The translations under genes and the position numbers were made by a program. Positions 44,662-53,665 of a stretch of 64,000 nt of DNA are shown piece after piece. The stretch's first letter is position 1. The number at the start of each line of letters is the position of its first letter. The notes under the pieces are model-generated. The model saw only the letters and a program-made list of their open reading frames with translations, ran no database searches and was not told the DNA's origin. Origin of the DNA: Sinorhizobium psoraleae (GTDB lineage: Bacteria > Pseudomonadota > Alphaproteobacteria > Rhizobiales > Rhizobiaceae); contig NZ_JABEKV010000001.1 in the NCBI RefSeq assembly GCF_013283645.1, forward strand, positions 1,046,577 through 1,110,576. The letters are read 5' to 3'.

Positions 44662-46116
44662 TCAAACCCCGCTTGCCGGAATGCCGGTGCGCTGTACGGC
44701 GCGGGGCGCCGTCACTTCCTTCCATGTAGAAAGAGCCGTGCTGACGGCGGGGAAGGGTTCGCGCCTGACGAACTCTCCGTGGCCTTCCTGCGTCTTGACC
44801 ATGCCTTCCTCGATCGAAACGACACCGCGGGTGAGGGTGAAGCGAGGCAGGCCCCTCACGGTTTTACCTTCGAAGACGTTATAGTCGATCGACGATTGCT
44901 GGGTCTTTGCCGAGATCGTCTTGGAGCGCTTCGGATCCCAGACGACGAGGTCGGCATCCGCTCCGACCAGGATCGCGCCCTTCTTCGGATAGATGTTGAG
45001 GATCTTGGCGATGTTGGTCGAGGTCACCGCGACGAATTCGTTCATGGTGATGCGGCCCGTGGCGACGCCATAGGTCCACAGCATCGGCATCCGGTCTTCC
45101 AGCCCCCCGGTGCCGTTCGGGATCTTGGTGAAATCCCCGACGCCGAAGCGCTTCTGGTCGGTGGTGAAGGCGCAATGGTCAGTCGCCACCACCTGCAGTG
45201 AACCGGAGGCGAGCCCGGCCCAGAGGCTGTCCTGATGCAGCTTGTTGCGGAAAGGTGGCGACATCACGCGGCGGGCGGCGTGGTCCCAATCCTTGTTGAA
45301 ATATTCGCTTTCGTCGAGCGTCAGGTGCTGGATCAAGGGTTCGCCGAAGACGCGCATGCCCTTGGCGCGGGCACGCCGGATCGCCTCGTGCGCCTGTTCG
45401 CAGGAGGTGTGGACGATATAGACCGGACAACCGGCCATGTCGGCGATCATGATCGCACGGTTGGTGGCCTCGCCCTCGACTTCGGCCGGCCGCGAATAGG
45501 CGTGCGCCTCGGGGCCATCGTTGCCCTCGGCGAGCAGCTTTGCTTGCAACTGAGCGACGACGTCGCCGTTTTCGGCGTGGACAAGCGGCAGGGCACCAAG
45601 CCCGGCGCAGCGCTGGAACGAGGAAAACATCTCGTCGTCATCCACCATCAGAGCACCCTTGTAGGCCATGAAGTGCTTGAAGGTGTTGATGCCCTTATCC
45701 TTGACGATGGTCTCCATCTCGTTGAAGACCTGCTCGCCCCACCAGGTGATCGCCATGTGGAAGGAATAGTCACAATTGGCGCGCGTCGACTTGTTGTCCC
45801 ACATGGTGAGCGCTTCGAGCAGCGACTGGCCGGGCGAGGGGAGCGCGAAATCAACGACCATGGTCGTGCCGCCAGCGAGTGCCGCACGTGTGCCGCTTTC
45901 GAAATCGTCCGAGGAATAGGTGCCCATGAAAGGCATCTCGAGATGGGTATGCGGGTCGATGCCGCCGGGCATGACATAGCAGCCGCTCGCATCCAGCGTT
46001 TCAGTGCCGGAGAGGTTCGGGCCAATCTCGACGATCCTGCCGCCCTCGACCTTGATATCAGCCTTGTAGGTGAGGTCGGCCGTGACGATGGTTCCACCCT
46101 TGATCACAGTGCTCAT
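44662..46116 (-). CDS. hydA: Dihydropyrimidinase (D-hydantoinase)
   Basis: A 484-aa amidohydrolase that opens dihydrouracil/dihydrothymine to N-carbamoyl-beta-amino acids. Zinc ligands are His-x-His in GGIDPHTHLEMPF near residue 58, the carbamylated Lys in FMAYKGALMVDD near 152, His in LVHAENGD, His in YIVHTSCEQA and Asp in VATDHCAF near 318. Length is typical. It is downstream of the amidohydrolase gene on the same strand, separated by a hairpin. Confidence 0.94.
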   Translation of the reverse strand: MSTVIKGGTIVTADLTYKADIKVEGGRIVEIGPNLSGTETLDASGCYVMPGGIDPHTHLEMPFMGTYSSDDFESGTRAALAGGTTMVVDFALPSPGQSLLEALTMWDNKSTRANCDYSFHMAITWWGEQVFNEMETIVKDKGINTFKHFMAYKGALMVDDDEMFSSFQRCAGLGALPLVHAENGDVVAQLQAKLLAEGNDGPEAHAYSRPAEVEGEATNRAIMIADMAGCPVYIVHTSCEQAHEAIRRARAKGMRVFGEPLIQHLTLDESEYFNKDWDHAARRVMSPPFRNKLHQDSLWAGLASGSLQVVATDHCAFTTDQKRFGVGDFTKIPNGTGGLEDRMPMLWTYGVATGRITMNEFVAVTSTNIAKILNIYPKKGAILVGADADLVVWDPKRSKTISAKTQQSSIDYNVFEGKTVRGLPRFTLTRGVVSIEEGMVKTQEGHGEFVRREPFPAVSTALSTWKEVTAPRAVQRTGIPASGV

Positions 46117-46164
46117 TGGCTATGTTTCCCTTGCGATTGTGTTTTCGGCCGCCGGAGGGGCCAA

Positions 46165-46192
46165 GAAAAAGGGCGGAACTGTCGTCCCGCCC
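46165..46192 (-). terminator. Terminator or attenuator between the amidohydrolase and hydA genes
   Basis: GGGCGG (46171-46176) and CCGCCC (46187-46192) form a stem with a 10-nt loop. On the minus strand it is followed by TTTTTCTTGG. It is placed seven bases after the amidohydrolase stop, so readthrough is needed for hydA unless it has its own promoter. Confidence 0.65.
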
Positions 46193-46198
46193 ATGATG

Positions 46199-47449
46199 TC
46201 ACTTCACGATTTCGGCCGTTTCGACGACGGCGTGGAAGAGGACATCGGCCCCCGCGGATGCCCATTCCTTGGAGATGTCTTCCGCCTCGTTGTGGCTGAG
46301 CCCGCCGACACAAGGGCACATGATCATCGTCGTCGGGGCGACCTTCGCCGCCCAGCAGGCGTCGTGGCCGGCGCCCGAGATGAGATTCATGTGGCTGTAG
46401 CCGAGCTTCTCGGCGGCGCCGCGAACGGTTGCGACCAGTTTCGGATCAAAGGTCACGGGATCGAAATGGCCGACCGCCTCGATCGAGCAGCCGACGCCCA
46501 GCGCCTCGGCGATCTTCGGCGCCTCGGCCTCGATGCGCGCGCGCATACCGTCGAGCTTGGCCTGGTCGGGCGAGCGAATGTCGATGGTGAAGACGACCTT
46601 GCCGGGCAGCACGTTGCGCGAATTGGGTGAAAAGAACACCTGGCCGACACCGCCGACAGCGCCCGGCTGGTTCTCCATGGCGACCTTCTGCACCATTTCG
46701 AAGATGCGTGACATGGCGAGACCGGCATTGAGGCGCATGTCCATCGGCGTCGAGCCGGTGTGGGCTTCGCGGCCGGTGAGTGTGACTTCCAGCCACCACA
46801 GGCCCTGACAGTGCGTGACGACGCCGATCTGCTTGTTCTCGGCTTCCAGGATCGGCCCCTGTTCGATGTGGTACTCGAAATAGGCGTGCATCTTGCGCGC
46901 GCCCACTTCCTCGTCGCCGAGCCAGCCGATGCGCTTCAGTTCGTCGCCGAAGGCCTTTCCGTCCGGGTCCTTGCGGGCGTAGGCGTAGTCGAGCGTATGA
47001 ACGCCGGCAAAGACGCCCGAGGCGAGCATTGCGGGCGCAAAACGCGCGCCCTCCTCGTTGGTCCAGTTCGTCACAACGATCGGGTGCCTGGTCCGGATGC
47101 CGAGATCGTTCATCGTGCGGACGACCTCAAGGCCGCTTAAGACCCCGAGCACGCCGTCGAACTTGCCGCCGGTCGGTTGTGTGTCGAGATGGGAGCCGAT
47201 GTGCACGGGCAGTGCGTCGGGATCGGTGCCGGGGCGAGTAAAGAACATGGTGCCCATCTTGTCGACACCCATGCTGAGCCCGGCCGCTTCGCACCAGGAC
47301 TGGAAAAGCCGGCGACCCTCGCCGTCCTCGTCCGTCAATGTTTGGCGGTTGTTGCCGCCGGCGACACCGGGGCCGATCTTCGCCATATCCATCAACGAAT
47401 CCCACAGGCGGTCAGCGTTGACGCGCATGTTCTCGCCAGGTGCTGCCAT
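46199..47449 (-). CDS. Zn-dependent amidohydrolase (beta-ureidopropionase / N-carbamoyl amino acid hydrolase, M20 family)
   Basis: A 416-aa M20-fold enzyme. Metal and catalytic residues are in GSHLDTQPTGGKFDGVLGV near residue 83, WTNEEGARFAPAM near 125, and HIEQGPILE near 190, with GREAHTGSTPMDMR and ISGAGHDACWAAK. It would cleave N-carbamoyl-beta-alanine to beta-alanine, CO2 and ammonia, the last step of reductive pyrimidine breakdown. An allantoate amidohydrolase activity is the main alternative. ATG 47449 follows AGGAGAACGCC. A RutR-like box lies at 47577-47592. Confidence 0.9.
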   Translation of the reverse strand: MAAPGENMRVNADRLWDSLMDMAKIGPGVAGGNNRQTLTDEDGEGRRLFQSWCEAAGLSMGVDKMGTMFFTRPGTDPDALPVHIGSHLDTQPTGGKFDGVLGVLSGLEVVRTMNDLGIRTRHPIVVTNWTNEEGARFAPAMLASGVFAGVHTLDYAYARKDPDGKAFGDELKRIGWLGDEEVGARKMHAYFEYHIEQGPILEAENKQIGVVTHCQGLWWLEVTLTGREAHTGSTPMDMRLNAGLAMSRIFEMVQKVAMENQPGAVGGVGQVFFSPNSRNVLPGKVVFTIDIRSPDQAKLDGMRARIEAEAPKIAEALGVGCSIEAVGHFDPVTFDPKLVATVRGAAEKLGYSHMNLISGAGHDACWAAKVAPTTMIMCPCVGGLSHNEAEDISKEWASAGADVLFHAVVETAEIVK

Positions 47450-47576
47450 GGCGTTCTCCTCATTTTTCGGTTTGCCCCTTGCGGTGCAGCCCTCATGTTC
47501 CCGCCGGTCAAATCCAGGCTTTGTTGTTGGTGCCTTTCGATCAGTCGTTGCCTTTGTCGACAAACTGGCTGATAAT

Positions 47577-47592
47577 TTGACCGGTTGGTAAA
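47577..47592 (-). promoter_or_regulatory. RutR-like operator upstream of the amidohydrolase gene
   Basis: TTGACCGGTTGGTAAA matches 12 of the 14 defined positions of the E. coli RutR consensus TTGACCA-N2-TGGTCAA. It is about 130 bp upstream of the amidohydrolase start and about 230 bp upstream of rutR. A perfect palindrome TTTGTCGACAAA lies nearby at 47554-47565. Confidence 0.6.
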
Positions 47593-47689
47593 CATTACAA
47601 CTTCCGTGGCGGCACTCAAGCCGGAAAAACAAAAAATCGGAGTTGCTGCCCAAAAAGATGGCGCGTCCGAATTTTGGGCAAGTCAGGCT

Positions 47690-47790
47690 GCTGCATGTTC
47701 ATTGGATCATATTCGATTCAAGGACAAAAACATGCAGCAATTCAAGGTGCTACAGGTTTGTGCGTCCGCAGAAGACGCACGGCGCCATTG
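47690..47790 (+). repeat. RIME/ABC-type mosaic repeat
   Basis: Dyad TGCTGCATGTTCATTG..CAAGGACAAAAACATGCAGCA, then ATTCAAGGTGCTACAGG, then GCGTCCGCAGAAGACGC and GGCGCCATTG. Forward orientation; it ends 33 bp before the rutR start codon. Confidence 0.7.
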
Positions 47791-47822
47791 TTGTTGTGCG
47801 CAAGCAGCGGGCAGGGGGCAAG

Positions 47823-48494
47823 ATGGTACTTCCGAGAGCGGCCAGAACCCAGAGGCGTACACGCATACAGGAGGAGAAGGAGGAGCAGATCCTCGAGGCG
47901 GCGTTGGAAGTTTTTTCGGCCCACGGCTTTCGCGGCTCGACCATTGACCAGATCGCGGAAGTGGCGGGCATGTCGAAGCCGAACCTGCTTTATTATTTCC
48001 GCACCAAGGAGGCGATGCACCGTGCGCTGATCGACCGCGTGCTCGATACCTGGCTAGATCCGCTGCGGGAGTTCAATGCCGACGGAAACCCGGTTGCCGA
48101 GATCCGTAGCTACATCCGTCGAAAACTGGAGATGGCGCGCGATTTCCCGCGCGAAAGCCGGCTGTTTGCCAACGAAGTGCTGCAGGGGGCGCCTCGTATC
48201 GAGGACGAGCTGAAGGGCCCGTTGAAAGCGCTCGTCGACGAGAAGGCCGAGGTGATCCGCGCATGGGCAAAGGCCGGCAAGATCGCCAAATGCGATCCCT
48301 ATCATCTGATCTTCGCAATATGGTCGACGACGCAGCACTATGCCGACTTCGATGTGCAGGTTCGCGCCGTGCTCGGCCAGGAGAACGCCGGCGACGGGCG
48401 CTTCGAGGATGCCGCACGCTTCCTCGAGCGGCTGTTCGTCGACGGCCTGCAGGTAAGCGAGCAACCCTCGTCGGAGCACGACGAAGGAGAATAG
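47823..48494 (+). CDS. rutR: RutR-type TetR-family regulator of pyrimidine degradation
   Basis: A 223-aa TetR-family repressor. The helix-turn-helix is TIDQIAEVAGMSKPNLLYYF near residue 42-62. The regulatory half has DPLREFNADGNPVAEIRSYIR, RLFANEVLQGAP and LIFAIWSTTQHYADF, which match E. coli RutR, a uracil/thymine-sensing regulator, closely by eye. ATG 47823 follows AGGGGGCAAG. It lies divergent from the amidohydrolase gene and near preA/preT. Confidence 0.88.
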   Translation: MVLPRAARTQRRTRIQEEKEEQILEAALEVFSAHGFRGSTIDQIAEVAGMSKPNLLYYFRTKEAMHRALIDRVLDTWLDPLREFNADGNPVAEIRSYIRRKLEMARDFPRESRLFANEVLQGAPRIEDELKGPLKALVDEKAEVIRAWAKAGKIAKCDPYHLIFAIWSTTQHYADFDVQVRAVLGQENAGDGRFEDAARFLERLFVDGLQVSEQPSSEHDEGE

Positions 48495-48600
48495 GGTCGC
48501 TGGATAGCCTTTTCCGCTGCCGCACCTTCTCCGCTGGAGCAGCGTACCCTTACCCCGCGCGTGGGGAGCAGGTCATTCAGATGCGGTCGCTCCTCGCGGC

Positions 48601-50277
48601 TCAACCCTGCGCCGGCAGCACTTCGGAAATCTGCGCCGCATCGCCAATGATCCAGGTCTCGAGCTTCGCCTGACGGCCGCGTAGGCCGATATCGAGCCGC
48701 ATGTTGCCCTCGAGATCGAGGCCGGCGCGACGGACGAGTTCCACCGAAACCGCGAGTTCGGCATCATGCTCCTTCGCCAGGCCCTCGAGCCGGCTTGCGG
48801 TGTTGATCGTATCACCGACCGCCGTCAGCGAGGTCGCCCGGCCATAGCCCATCTCGCCGATGATTGCCGGACCCGCGTGCAGTCCGATCGCCAGTCGCAG
48901 CGGTTGCTCGAGCTCGCCTTGGAATGTCTGATTGAGCGCCCGAACCCCCTTGGACAATCGCACTGCGGCCGCGAGTGATTGAAGGCATGCTTCCTGGAAT
49001 GGGCTCTTCAACCCGAAGATCGCGAACGCGCCGTCGCCGATGAACTTGTCGATCACGCCGCCGGAGCTTTCGACGGCCTCGCCGACCATTTCGAAATAGC
49101 GGTTCAGCAGGAACACCGTATCGAAAGGCAGTCTGTGCTCGGCGATGCGGGTAAAGTCACGCAGATCGCAGAAGAGCACTGCGATCCGGCGCTCGCGGCC
49201 CTCGCCGTTCTGCTGGGCGAGCTGCTTCTTTATGCCCAGGCTGTCGGTGTCGAGAATGGGGACGACGGTCACGCTGTGAACCGGTCGGAACTGGCAAGCG
49301 AGCCGCACATTGTCCGGCGCGCCGATCCGGGTCAATGTCGCCAGTTCCGCGGCCTCCGGTGCCGGCTGGCCATCCAGGCCCTGGATTACGCGGACCCGGC
49401 ACGTCGAGCAGCGGCCACGTCCGCCGCAGACGGAGACATGGGGAATTCCCGCGGCGCGGCTCGCCTCGAGAACGCTGAAACCAAGACTGACTGCCGCGAC
49501 ACGGCCGTCGGGATAGCGGACGCGAATGCGACCGCGCGCGGGCAGGGCGCGAAGGGCGAACGTGCCGGCGATCAAACCACCGAAACCGGCGTAGAGCGCG
49601 AGGCGGATGTTTTCCATCAGGGCCGGATCGACCCGCAGTTTCGCCTCGCTCACATAAGCCTTGTCGCCATAACCGCCATGTTCGGCATAGTCGCGCTCAA
49701 GCGATCGCGCACCGTTGATGAAGCCGAGCAGCGCGAAGATCGGAACGAGCAGGGCAATCGTATAGAGCAGGATTTCATAACGCGGAAACCAGGGGCGGCC
49801 GCGCATCCAGAACCAGGCGCCGAGACATCCGTGGCCCCAGGCAAGGAGAAGCGCCACCGTTTGTCGGGTGGTGTTGATGGAACTCGACCAAAGCGATCGA
49901 AGGATTTCGGGATAAGTGGCTTCGATCCCTGAGAAGATCGGTTCCACCCGGGCGGCGACCACATGCGCCATCAGCACAAAGGGCAGGCTGAGACCGAAGA
50001 CGATCTTCAACGCTTCACGGGCGGGCATTCTGAGCGTCTGCCGCCGGTAAAGGCTGTCGAGCGCCATCATGAAATGCAGGAGCAGTGCGCCGTAGAGCAG
50101 TATCGTCCCGGGCACGCTGTGCCAAAGGAGGGTGAACGTCCGCCTTCCGGCTTCCATGGCGTCGATGGAGATGAGGCCGAGCGAATGATTGAAGAAATGG
50201 CCGAGGATGAATGTGCCGAGCACGGCCCCGGAGATCAGGTGTGTCTTCTTGCGTGCATTGGTGGAAAAGATCGTCAA
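48601..50277 (-). CDS. Membrane adenylate/guanylate cyclase with a [2Fe-2S] ferredoxin domain
   Basis: A 558-aa multi-domain protein. Residues about 10-245 are a membrane domain of six or more helices with several buried histidines (His27, His31, His53, His68), resembling cytochrome b-type anchors. Residues about 250-345 are a plant-type ferredoxin domain with the ligands Cys284, Cys290, Cys293 and Cys328 (CGGRGRCSTCRV, LACQF). Residues about 360-540 are a class III nucleotide cyclase with metal-binding Asp371 (FCDLRDFT) and Asp415 (FIGDGAFAIFG). It likely couples redox state to cAMP synthesis. Confidence 0.9.
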   Translation of the reverse strand: MTIFSTNARKKTHLISGAVLGTFILGHFFNHSLGLISIDAMEAGRRTFTLLWHSVPGTILLYGALLLHFMMALDSLYRRQTLRMPAREALKIVFGLSLPFVLMAHVVAARVEPIFSGIEATYPEILRSLWSSSINTTRQTVALLLAWGHGCLGAWFWMRGRPWFPRYEILLYTIALLVPIFALLGFINGARSLERDYAEHGGYGDKAYVSEAKLRVDPALMENIRLALYAGFGGLIAGTFALRALPARGRIRVRYPDGRVAAVSLGFSVLEASRAAGIPHVSVCGGRGRCSTCRVRVIQGLDGQPAPEAAELATLTRIGAPDNVRLACQFRPVHSVTVVPILDTDSLGIKKQLAQQNGEGRERRIAVLFCDLRDFTRIAEHRLPFDTVFLLNRYFEMVGEAVESSGGVIDKFIGDGAFAIFGLKSPFQEACLQSLAAAVRLSKGVRALNQTFQGELEQPLRLAIGLHAGPAIIGEMGYGRATSLTAVGDTINTASRLEGLAKEHDAELAVSVELVRRAGLDLEGNMRLDIGLRGRQAKLETWIIGDAAQISEVLPAQG

Positions 50278-50660
50278 GCACTCTGCCCGGTGTCTGTCGG
50301 CTGCGGCCGGCTATTGCTGATTCCGTCCCTTATCAACCAGATCGCCGGTACCGACAACTTACGTTTTCGATACAAACTGTTTCGTTTTCGTGACTTGTAC
50401 GAGTCGTTGGCGGCGTTACTCGAACGCGTCCGGAGCCCTTGCGCGGCAACCTCTCGGCAAGTTTGTCGATCACCACCCGGAGCTTTGGCAGCGTATGCGC
50501 GATAGACGCGGCGATCGTGCGCGCCATGAGGCGCGGATCGCGTCCGCTGAATCGTTGCGGATGGGCGGGATCGACAACGGTATTGATCGGGTTCCAGCGC
50601 ACGCAAACGCGAAGGCCGCCGGGGTCTCTCCCGGCGGCCTTCCCGTTTATCGGCGCTCCG
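50278..50660. other. Intergenic region between the cyclase gene and preA
   Basis: About 380 bp. It contains the preA terminator (50612-50641) and presumably the leftward promoter of the cyclase near 50280-50400. A leftward reading frame over 50333-50610 is protein-like in places (MARTIAASIAHTLPKLRVV) but lacks a good start and RBS; it may be a remnant. Confidence 0.5.
50612..50641 (-). terminator. Terminator after preA
   Basis: A perfect 12-bp stem AAGGCCGCCGGG (50612-50623) / CCCGGCGGCCTT (50630-50641) with a 6-nt loop. The tail is not a pure T-run, so some readthrough into the cyclase gene is possible. Confidence 0.75.
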
Positions 50661-51974
50661 TCATTCGGCGGCCTGGCGGGCCATCGGATTGTTCGGATGC
50701 GTCGTCCAGTTGGCGTAGTTCGGATCGACAGCCTTGCCGGTGCGCCTGTCAACGGTGCCGGCGGCAAGCGGCTCCATGGTAATGCAGTTGTCGACCGGGC
50801 AGACGTTGACGCAGAGATTGCAGCCGACGCATTCCTCCTCGATCACTTCGAAATGACGCACGCCGTTGACGAACTGAGTGATCGCCTGATGCGAGGTGTC
50901 CTCGCAGGCGATGTGACAGCGGCCGCATTTGATGCAGGCATCCTGATCGATCTTCGCCTTGGCGATATAGTTGAGGTTGAGGTATTGCCAGTCGGTGACG
51001 TTGGGCACGGCGCGGCCGCAGATATCGTCGAGCGTGCGGTGGCCTTTGGCGTCCATCCAGTCGGAAAGGCCGGAGATCATTTCCTGGACGATCTTGAAGC
51101 CGTAGGTCATCGCCGCCGTGCAGACCTGCACGTTGCCGGCGCCAAGCGCCAGAAATTCTGCCGCATCGCGCCAGGTGGTGATGCCGCCGATGCCGGAGAT
51201 TGGCAGCCCACGGGTTTCGGGATCGCGGGCGATCTCGGCCACCATGTTGAGCGCAATCGGCTTGACCGCCGGGCCGCAATAGCCGCCGTGGCTGCCCCGG
51301 CCGTCGATCGACGGCTCGGGCGAGAAGGTGTCGAGATTGACCGAGGTGATCGAGTTGATCGTGTTGATCAGCGACACCGCGTCGGTGCCACCGGCGTTGG
51401 CGGCGCGGGCAGGCTTGCGGATGTCGGTGATGTTCGGCGTCAGCTTGGTGATCACCGGCATGCGCGTGTACTGCTTGCACCAGCGCACCACCATCTCGAT
51501 ATATTCCGGCACCTGGCCAACTGCCGATCCCATGCCGCGCTCGGACATGCCGTGCGGACAGCCGAAGTTGAGTTCGATGCCGTCGGCGCCGGTTTCCTCG
51601 ACGAGCGGCAGGATCGCCTTCCAGGCATTTTCCTCGCACGGCACCATGATTGAGGCGATGAGCGCCCGATCCGGCCAGTTCATCTTCACCTGCTTCATCT
51701 CGCGCAGGTTCACATAAAGGTCGCGGTCGGTGATGAGCTCGATATTGTTCAAGCCGAGCAGGCGCCGGTCCGCGCCCCAGATCGCGCCGTAGCGCGGCCC
51801 GTTGACGTTGACGACCGGCGGTCCTTCCTCGCCAAGCGTCTTCCAGACGACGCCGCCCCAGCCGGCCTTGAAGGCGCGTTCGACGTTATAGGCCTTGTCC
51901 GTCGGCGGCGCCGAAGCGAGCCAGAACGGGTTCGGGGATTTGATGCCGACAAAATTGTTGCGAAGATCAGCCAT
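50661..51974 (-). CDS. preA: Dihydropyrimidine dehydrogenase subunit PreA
   Basis: A 437-aa FMN-binding TIM-barrel subunit that reduces uracil/thymine to the dihydro forms. FMN-domain motifs are FWLASAPPTDKAYNVERAFKAGWG and LNFGCPHGMSERGMG (with catalytic Cys). The C-terminal part has two 4Fe-4S motifs, CIKCGRCHIAC and CVGCNLCVNVCPVDNC. It takes electrons from PreT. It lies 30 nt after preT in the same operon. Confidence 0.95.
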   Translation of the reverse strand: MADLRNNFVGIKSPNPFWLASAPPTDKAYNVERAFKAGWGGVVWKTLGEEGPPVVNVNGPRYGAIWGADRRLLGLNNIELITDRDLYVNLREMKQVKMNWPDRALIASIMVPCEENAWKAILPLVEETGADGIELNFGCPHGMSERGMGSAVGQVPEYIEMVVRWCKQYTRMPVITKLTPNITDIRKPARAANAGGTDAVSLINTINSITSVNLDTFSPEPSIDGRGSHGGYCGPAVKPIALNMVAEIARDPETRGLPISGIGGITTWRDAAEFLALGAGNVQVCTAAMTYGFKIVQEMISGLSDWMDAKGHRTLDDICGRAVPNVTDWQYLNLNYIAKAKIDQDACIKCGRCHIACEDTSHQAITQFVNGVRHFEVIEEECVGCNLCVNVCPVDNCITMEPLAAGTVDRRTGKAVDPNYANWTTHPNNPMARQAAE

Positions 51975-52004
51975 TGTTTCGTCCTCTCGATCCTGTTCCG
52001 CTCT

Positions 52005-53366
52005 TCACGCGACGGCACTCGCCAGCGGCTGAGCCGCGGCGAAAGCCTTGTCGATCGATTCGGCGGCATCGCGCCCCATGGCGACGGCGGAAACGGTGAG
52101 GTCCTCCCCGCCAAGCACGCAGTCGCCGCCCGCCCAGACACTGGCGAGCGACGTGCGGCCTTCCGCATCGATGACGATGCGTCCGCCCTCCAGCTGAAGC
52201 GCGCCAAGGCCAGAGGCTTCGAAGGTCTGGCCGATGGCCTTGAAAATCTGGTCGGCTGCGATGATACCCGTTTCCCCTGTTGTCGTCAGCTTGCCGTTGT
52301 CGAGCGTGGTGTACTCGAGTTCGATGCCCGCGACCTTGCCATCCTTCAGCGCGATGCGCTTCGGCTGCAGCCAGTGGCGGATGGTGACGCCCTTGGACGC
52401 CGCGAGATCCTGCTCGAACTCGGAAGCATTCATGTGCTCCTTTCCGCGGCGGTAGCAGATCGTCACTTCTTCCGCCCCGAGCAGCTTTGCCTGGACGGCC
52501 GCATCGATGGCGGTCATGCCGCCGCCGAGCACCACGACCCGGCGGCCGACCGGGATGTCGGCCTTGGTCTTCGACTGGCGCAAGGCTGCGATGAAGTCGA
52601 CCGCGTCTTCGACGCCCTCGGCATTTTCGCCTTCAATCCTGAGCGCATTGACACCGGTAAGCCCGAGGCCGAGGAAGACGGCATCATATTGCTCCGTCAG
52701 GTCAGCCAGCGAGAAGTCGCGGCCGAGCGCCTGTCCGTGGCGCACCTCGATGCCGCCGATCGAAAGGACGTAATCGACCTCCTTCTGGGCGAAATCGTCC
52801 ACCGACTTATAGGCGGCGATACCATATTCATTGAGGCCGCCGGATTTCTCGCGGGCATCATAGATGACGACGTCATGGCCTTTGACTGCAAGCCGATGTG
52901 CGCACGCAAGCCCCGCGGGGCCGGCACCGACCACGGCGACCTTGCGACCGGTCGAGGCGGAGCGGGCATAGAATTGCTTGTTCTCCTTCACCGCGATGTC
53001 GGTCGCGTAACGCTGCAGCCTGCCGATCTCGACCGGCCGCTCCTCGGCCGTGTTGCGCACGCAGGCCTGCTCGCAGAGCGTTTCGGTGGGACAGACGCGG
53101 GCGCACATGCCGCCGAGAATGTTCTGGTCGAAAATCGTTTTCGCCGAGCCGATCGGATTGCCTGTTGCAATCTGCCGGATGAACATCGGGATGTCGATCG
53201 AGGTGGGACAGGCCGTCATGCACGGCGCATCATGACAGAAGTAACAGCGGTCGGAAGCGACCAGAGCCTCGTGTTTGTCGAGCGGTGGATGAAGGTCGGA
53301 GAAATTGGCTTCGTATTCCTTGAGCGGCAGGCGGCCGCCAAGGATCCCAGATTGCGTCGTTCCCAT
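52005..53366 (-). CDS. preT: Dihydropyrimidine dehydrogenase subunit PreT
   Basis: A 453-aa FAD- and NAD(P)H-binding subunit, related to the small subunit of glutamate synthase. The N-terminal cysteine clusters are CYFCHDAPCMTACPTSIDIP and ARVCPTETLCEQACVR. The FAD site is VAVVGAGPAGLACAHRL near residue 143 and the NAD(P) site is VVVLGGGMTAIDAAVQA near 280. ATG 53366 follows GGAGCAAAAA. A RutR-like box is 54 bp upstream. Confidence 0.94.
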   Translation of the reverse strand: MGTTQSGILGGRLPLKEYEANFSDLHPPLDKHEALVASDRCYFCHDAPCMTACPTSIDIPMFIRQIATGNPIGSAKTIFDQNILGGMCARVCPTETLCEQACVRNTAEERPVEIGRLQRYATDIAVKENKQFYARSASTGRKVAVVGAGPAGLACAHRLAVKGHDVVIYDAREKSGGLNEYGIAAYKSVDDFAQKEVDYVLSIGGIEVRHGQALGRDFSLADLTEQYDAVFLGLGLTGVNALRIEGENAEGVEDAVDFIAALRQSKTKADIPVGRRVVVLGGGMTAIDAAVQAKLLGAEEVTICYRRGKEHMNASEFEQDLAASKGVTIRHWLQPKRIALKDGKVAGIELEYTTLDNGKLTTTGETGIIAADQIFKAIGQTFEASGLGALQLEGGRIVIDAEGRTSLASVWAGGDCVLGGEDLTVSAVAMGRDAAESIDKAFAAAQPLASAVA

Positions 53367-53419
53367 TTTTTGCTCCCAATGTTTTCTCAGGATGAGAGAA
53401 CGGTAACACGCTTTATTTT

Positions 53420-53435
53420 TTTATCAAACGGTAAA
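53420..53435 (-). promoter_or_regulatory. RutR-like operator upstream of preT
   Basis: TTTACCGTTTGATAAA on the minus strand matches 10 of 14 positions of the RutR consensus and shares the TT-ACCG..TTG-TAAA pattern with the box at 47577-47592. It lies 54-69 bp upstream of the preT start. Confidence 0.5.
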
Positions 53436-53489
53436 AGTTTACTTCGGGAATTCCCGAACGCCTTGAGAATTGAGGCTTTGTCTTCGCGC

Positions 53490-53600
53490 ATCCTACTGCA
53501 TGTTGCCTTAAATCGGAGTCGATCGGCGAAATACGCAGCAATTCAAAGCACTACAGCGGCCTTTGTGCGTCTGAAAAGATGCACGGCGCTGCAGTCGACC
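53490..53600 (+). repeat. RIME/ABC-type mosaic repeat
   Basis: TACTGCATGTTGCCTTAAATCG, GCAGCAATTCAAAGCACTACAGCG, GTGCGTCTGAAAAGATGCAC and GGCGCTGCAG follow in the standard order. It separates the preT promoter from smoC. Confidence 0.7.
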
Positions 53601-53665
53601 TCCACGTTTGTTTGACAGGATAGGGCAAATAGTGGCAGCAAATCGAAGGGGAAGGAGACAATCGC

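Noticed and set aside
47449..47653. N-terminal extension of the amidohydrolase up to 47653
   Set aside because: It would cross the RutR-like box; ATG 47449 has a clear RBS and gives the family length.
50333..50767. Leftward reading frame between preA and the cyclase gene
   Set aside because: Part of it looks protein-like, but it crosses the preA end and its terminator and lacks a start codon with RBS; at most a remnant.
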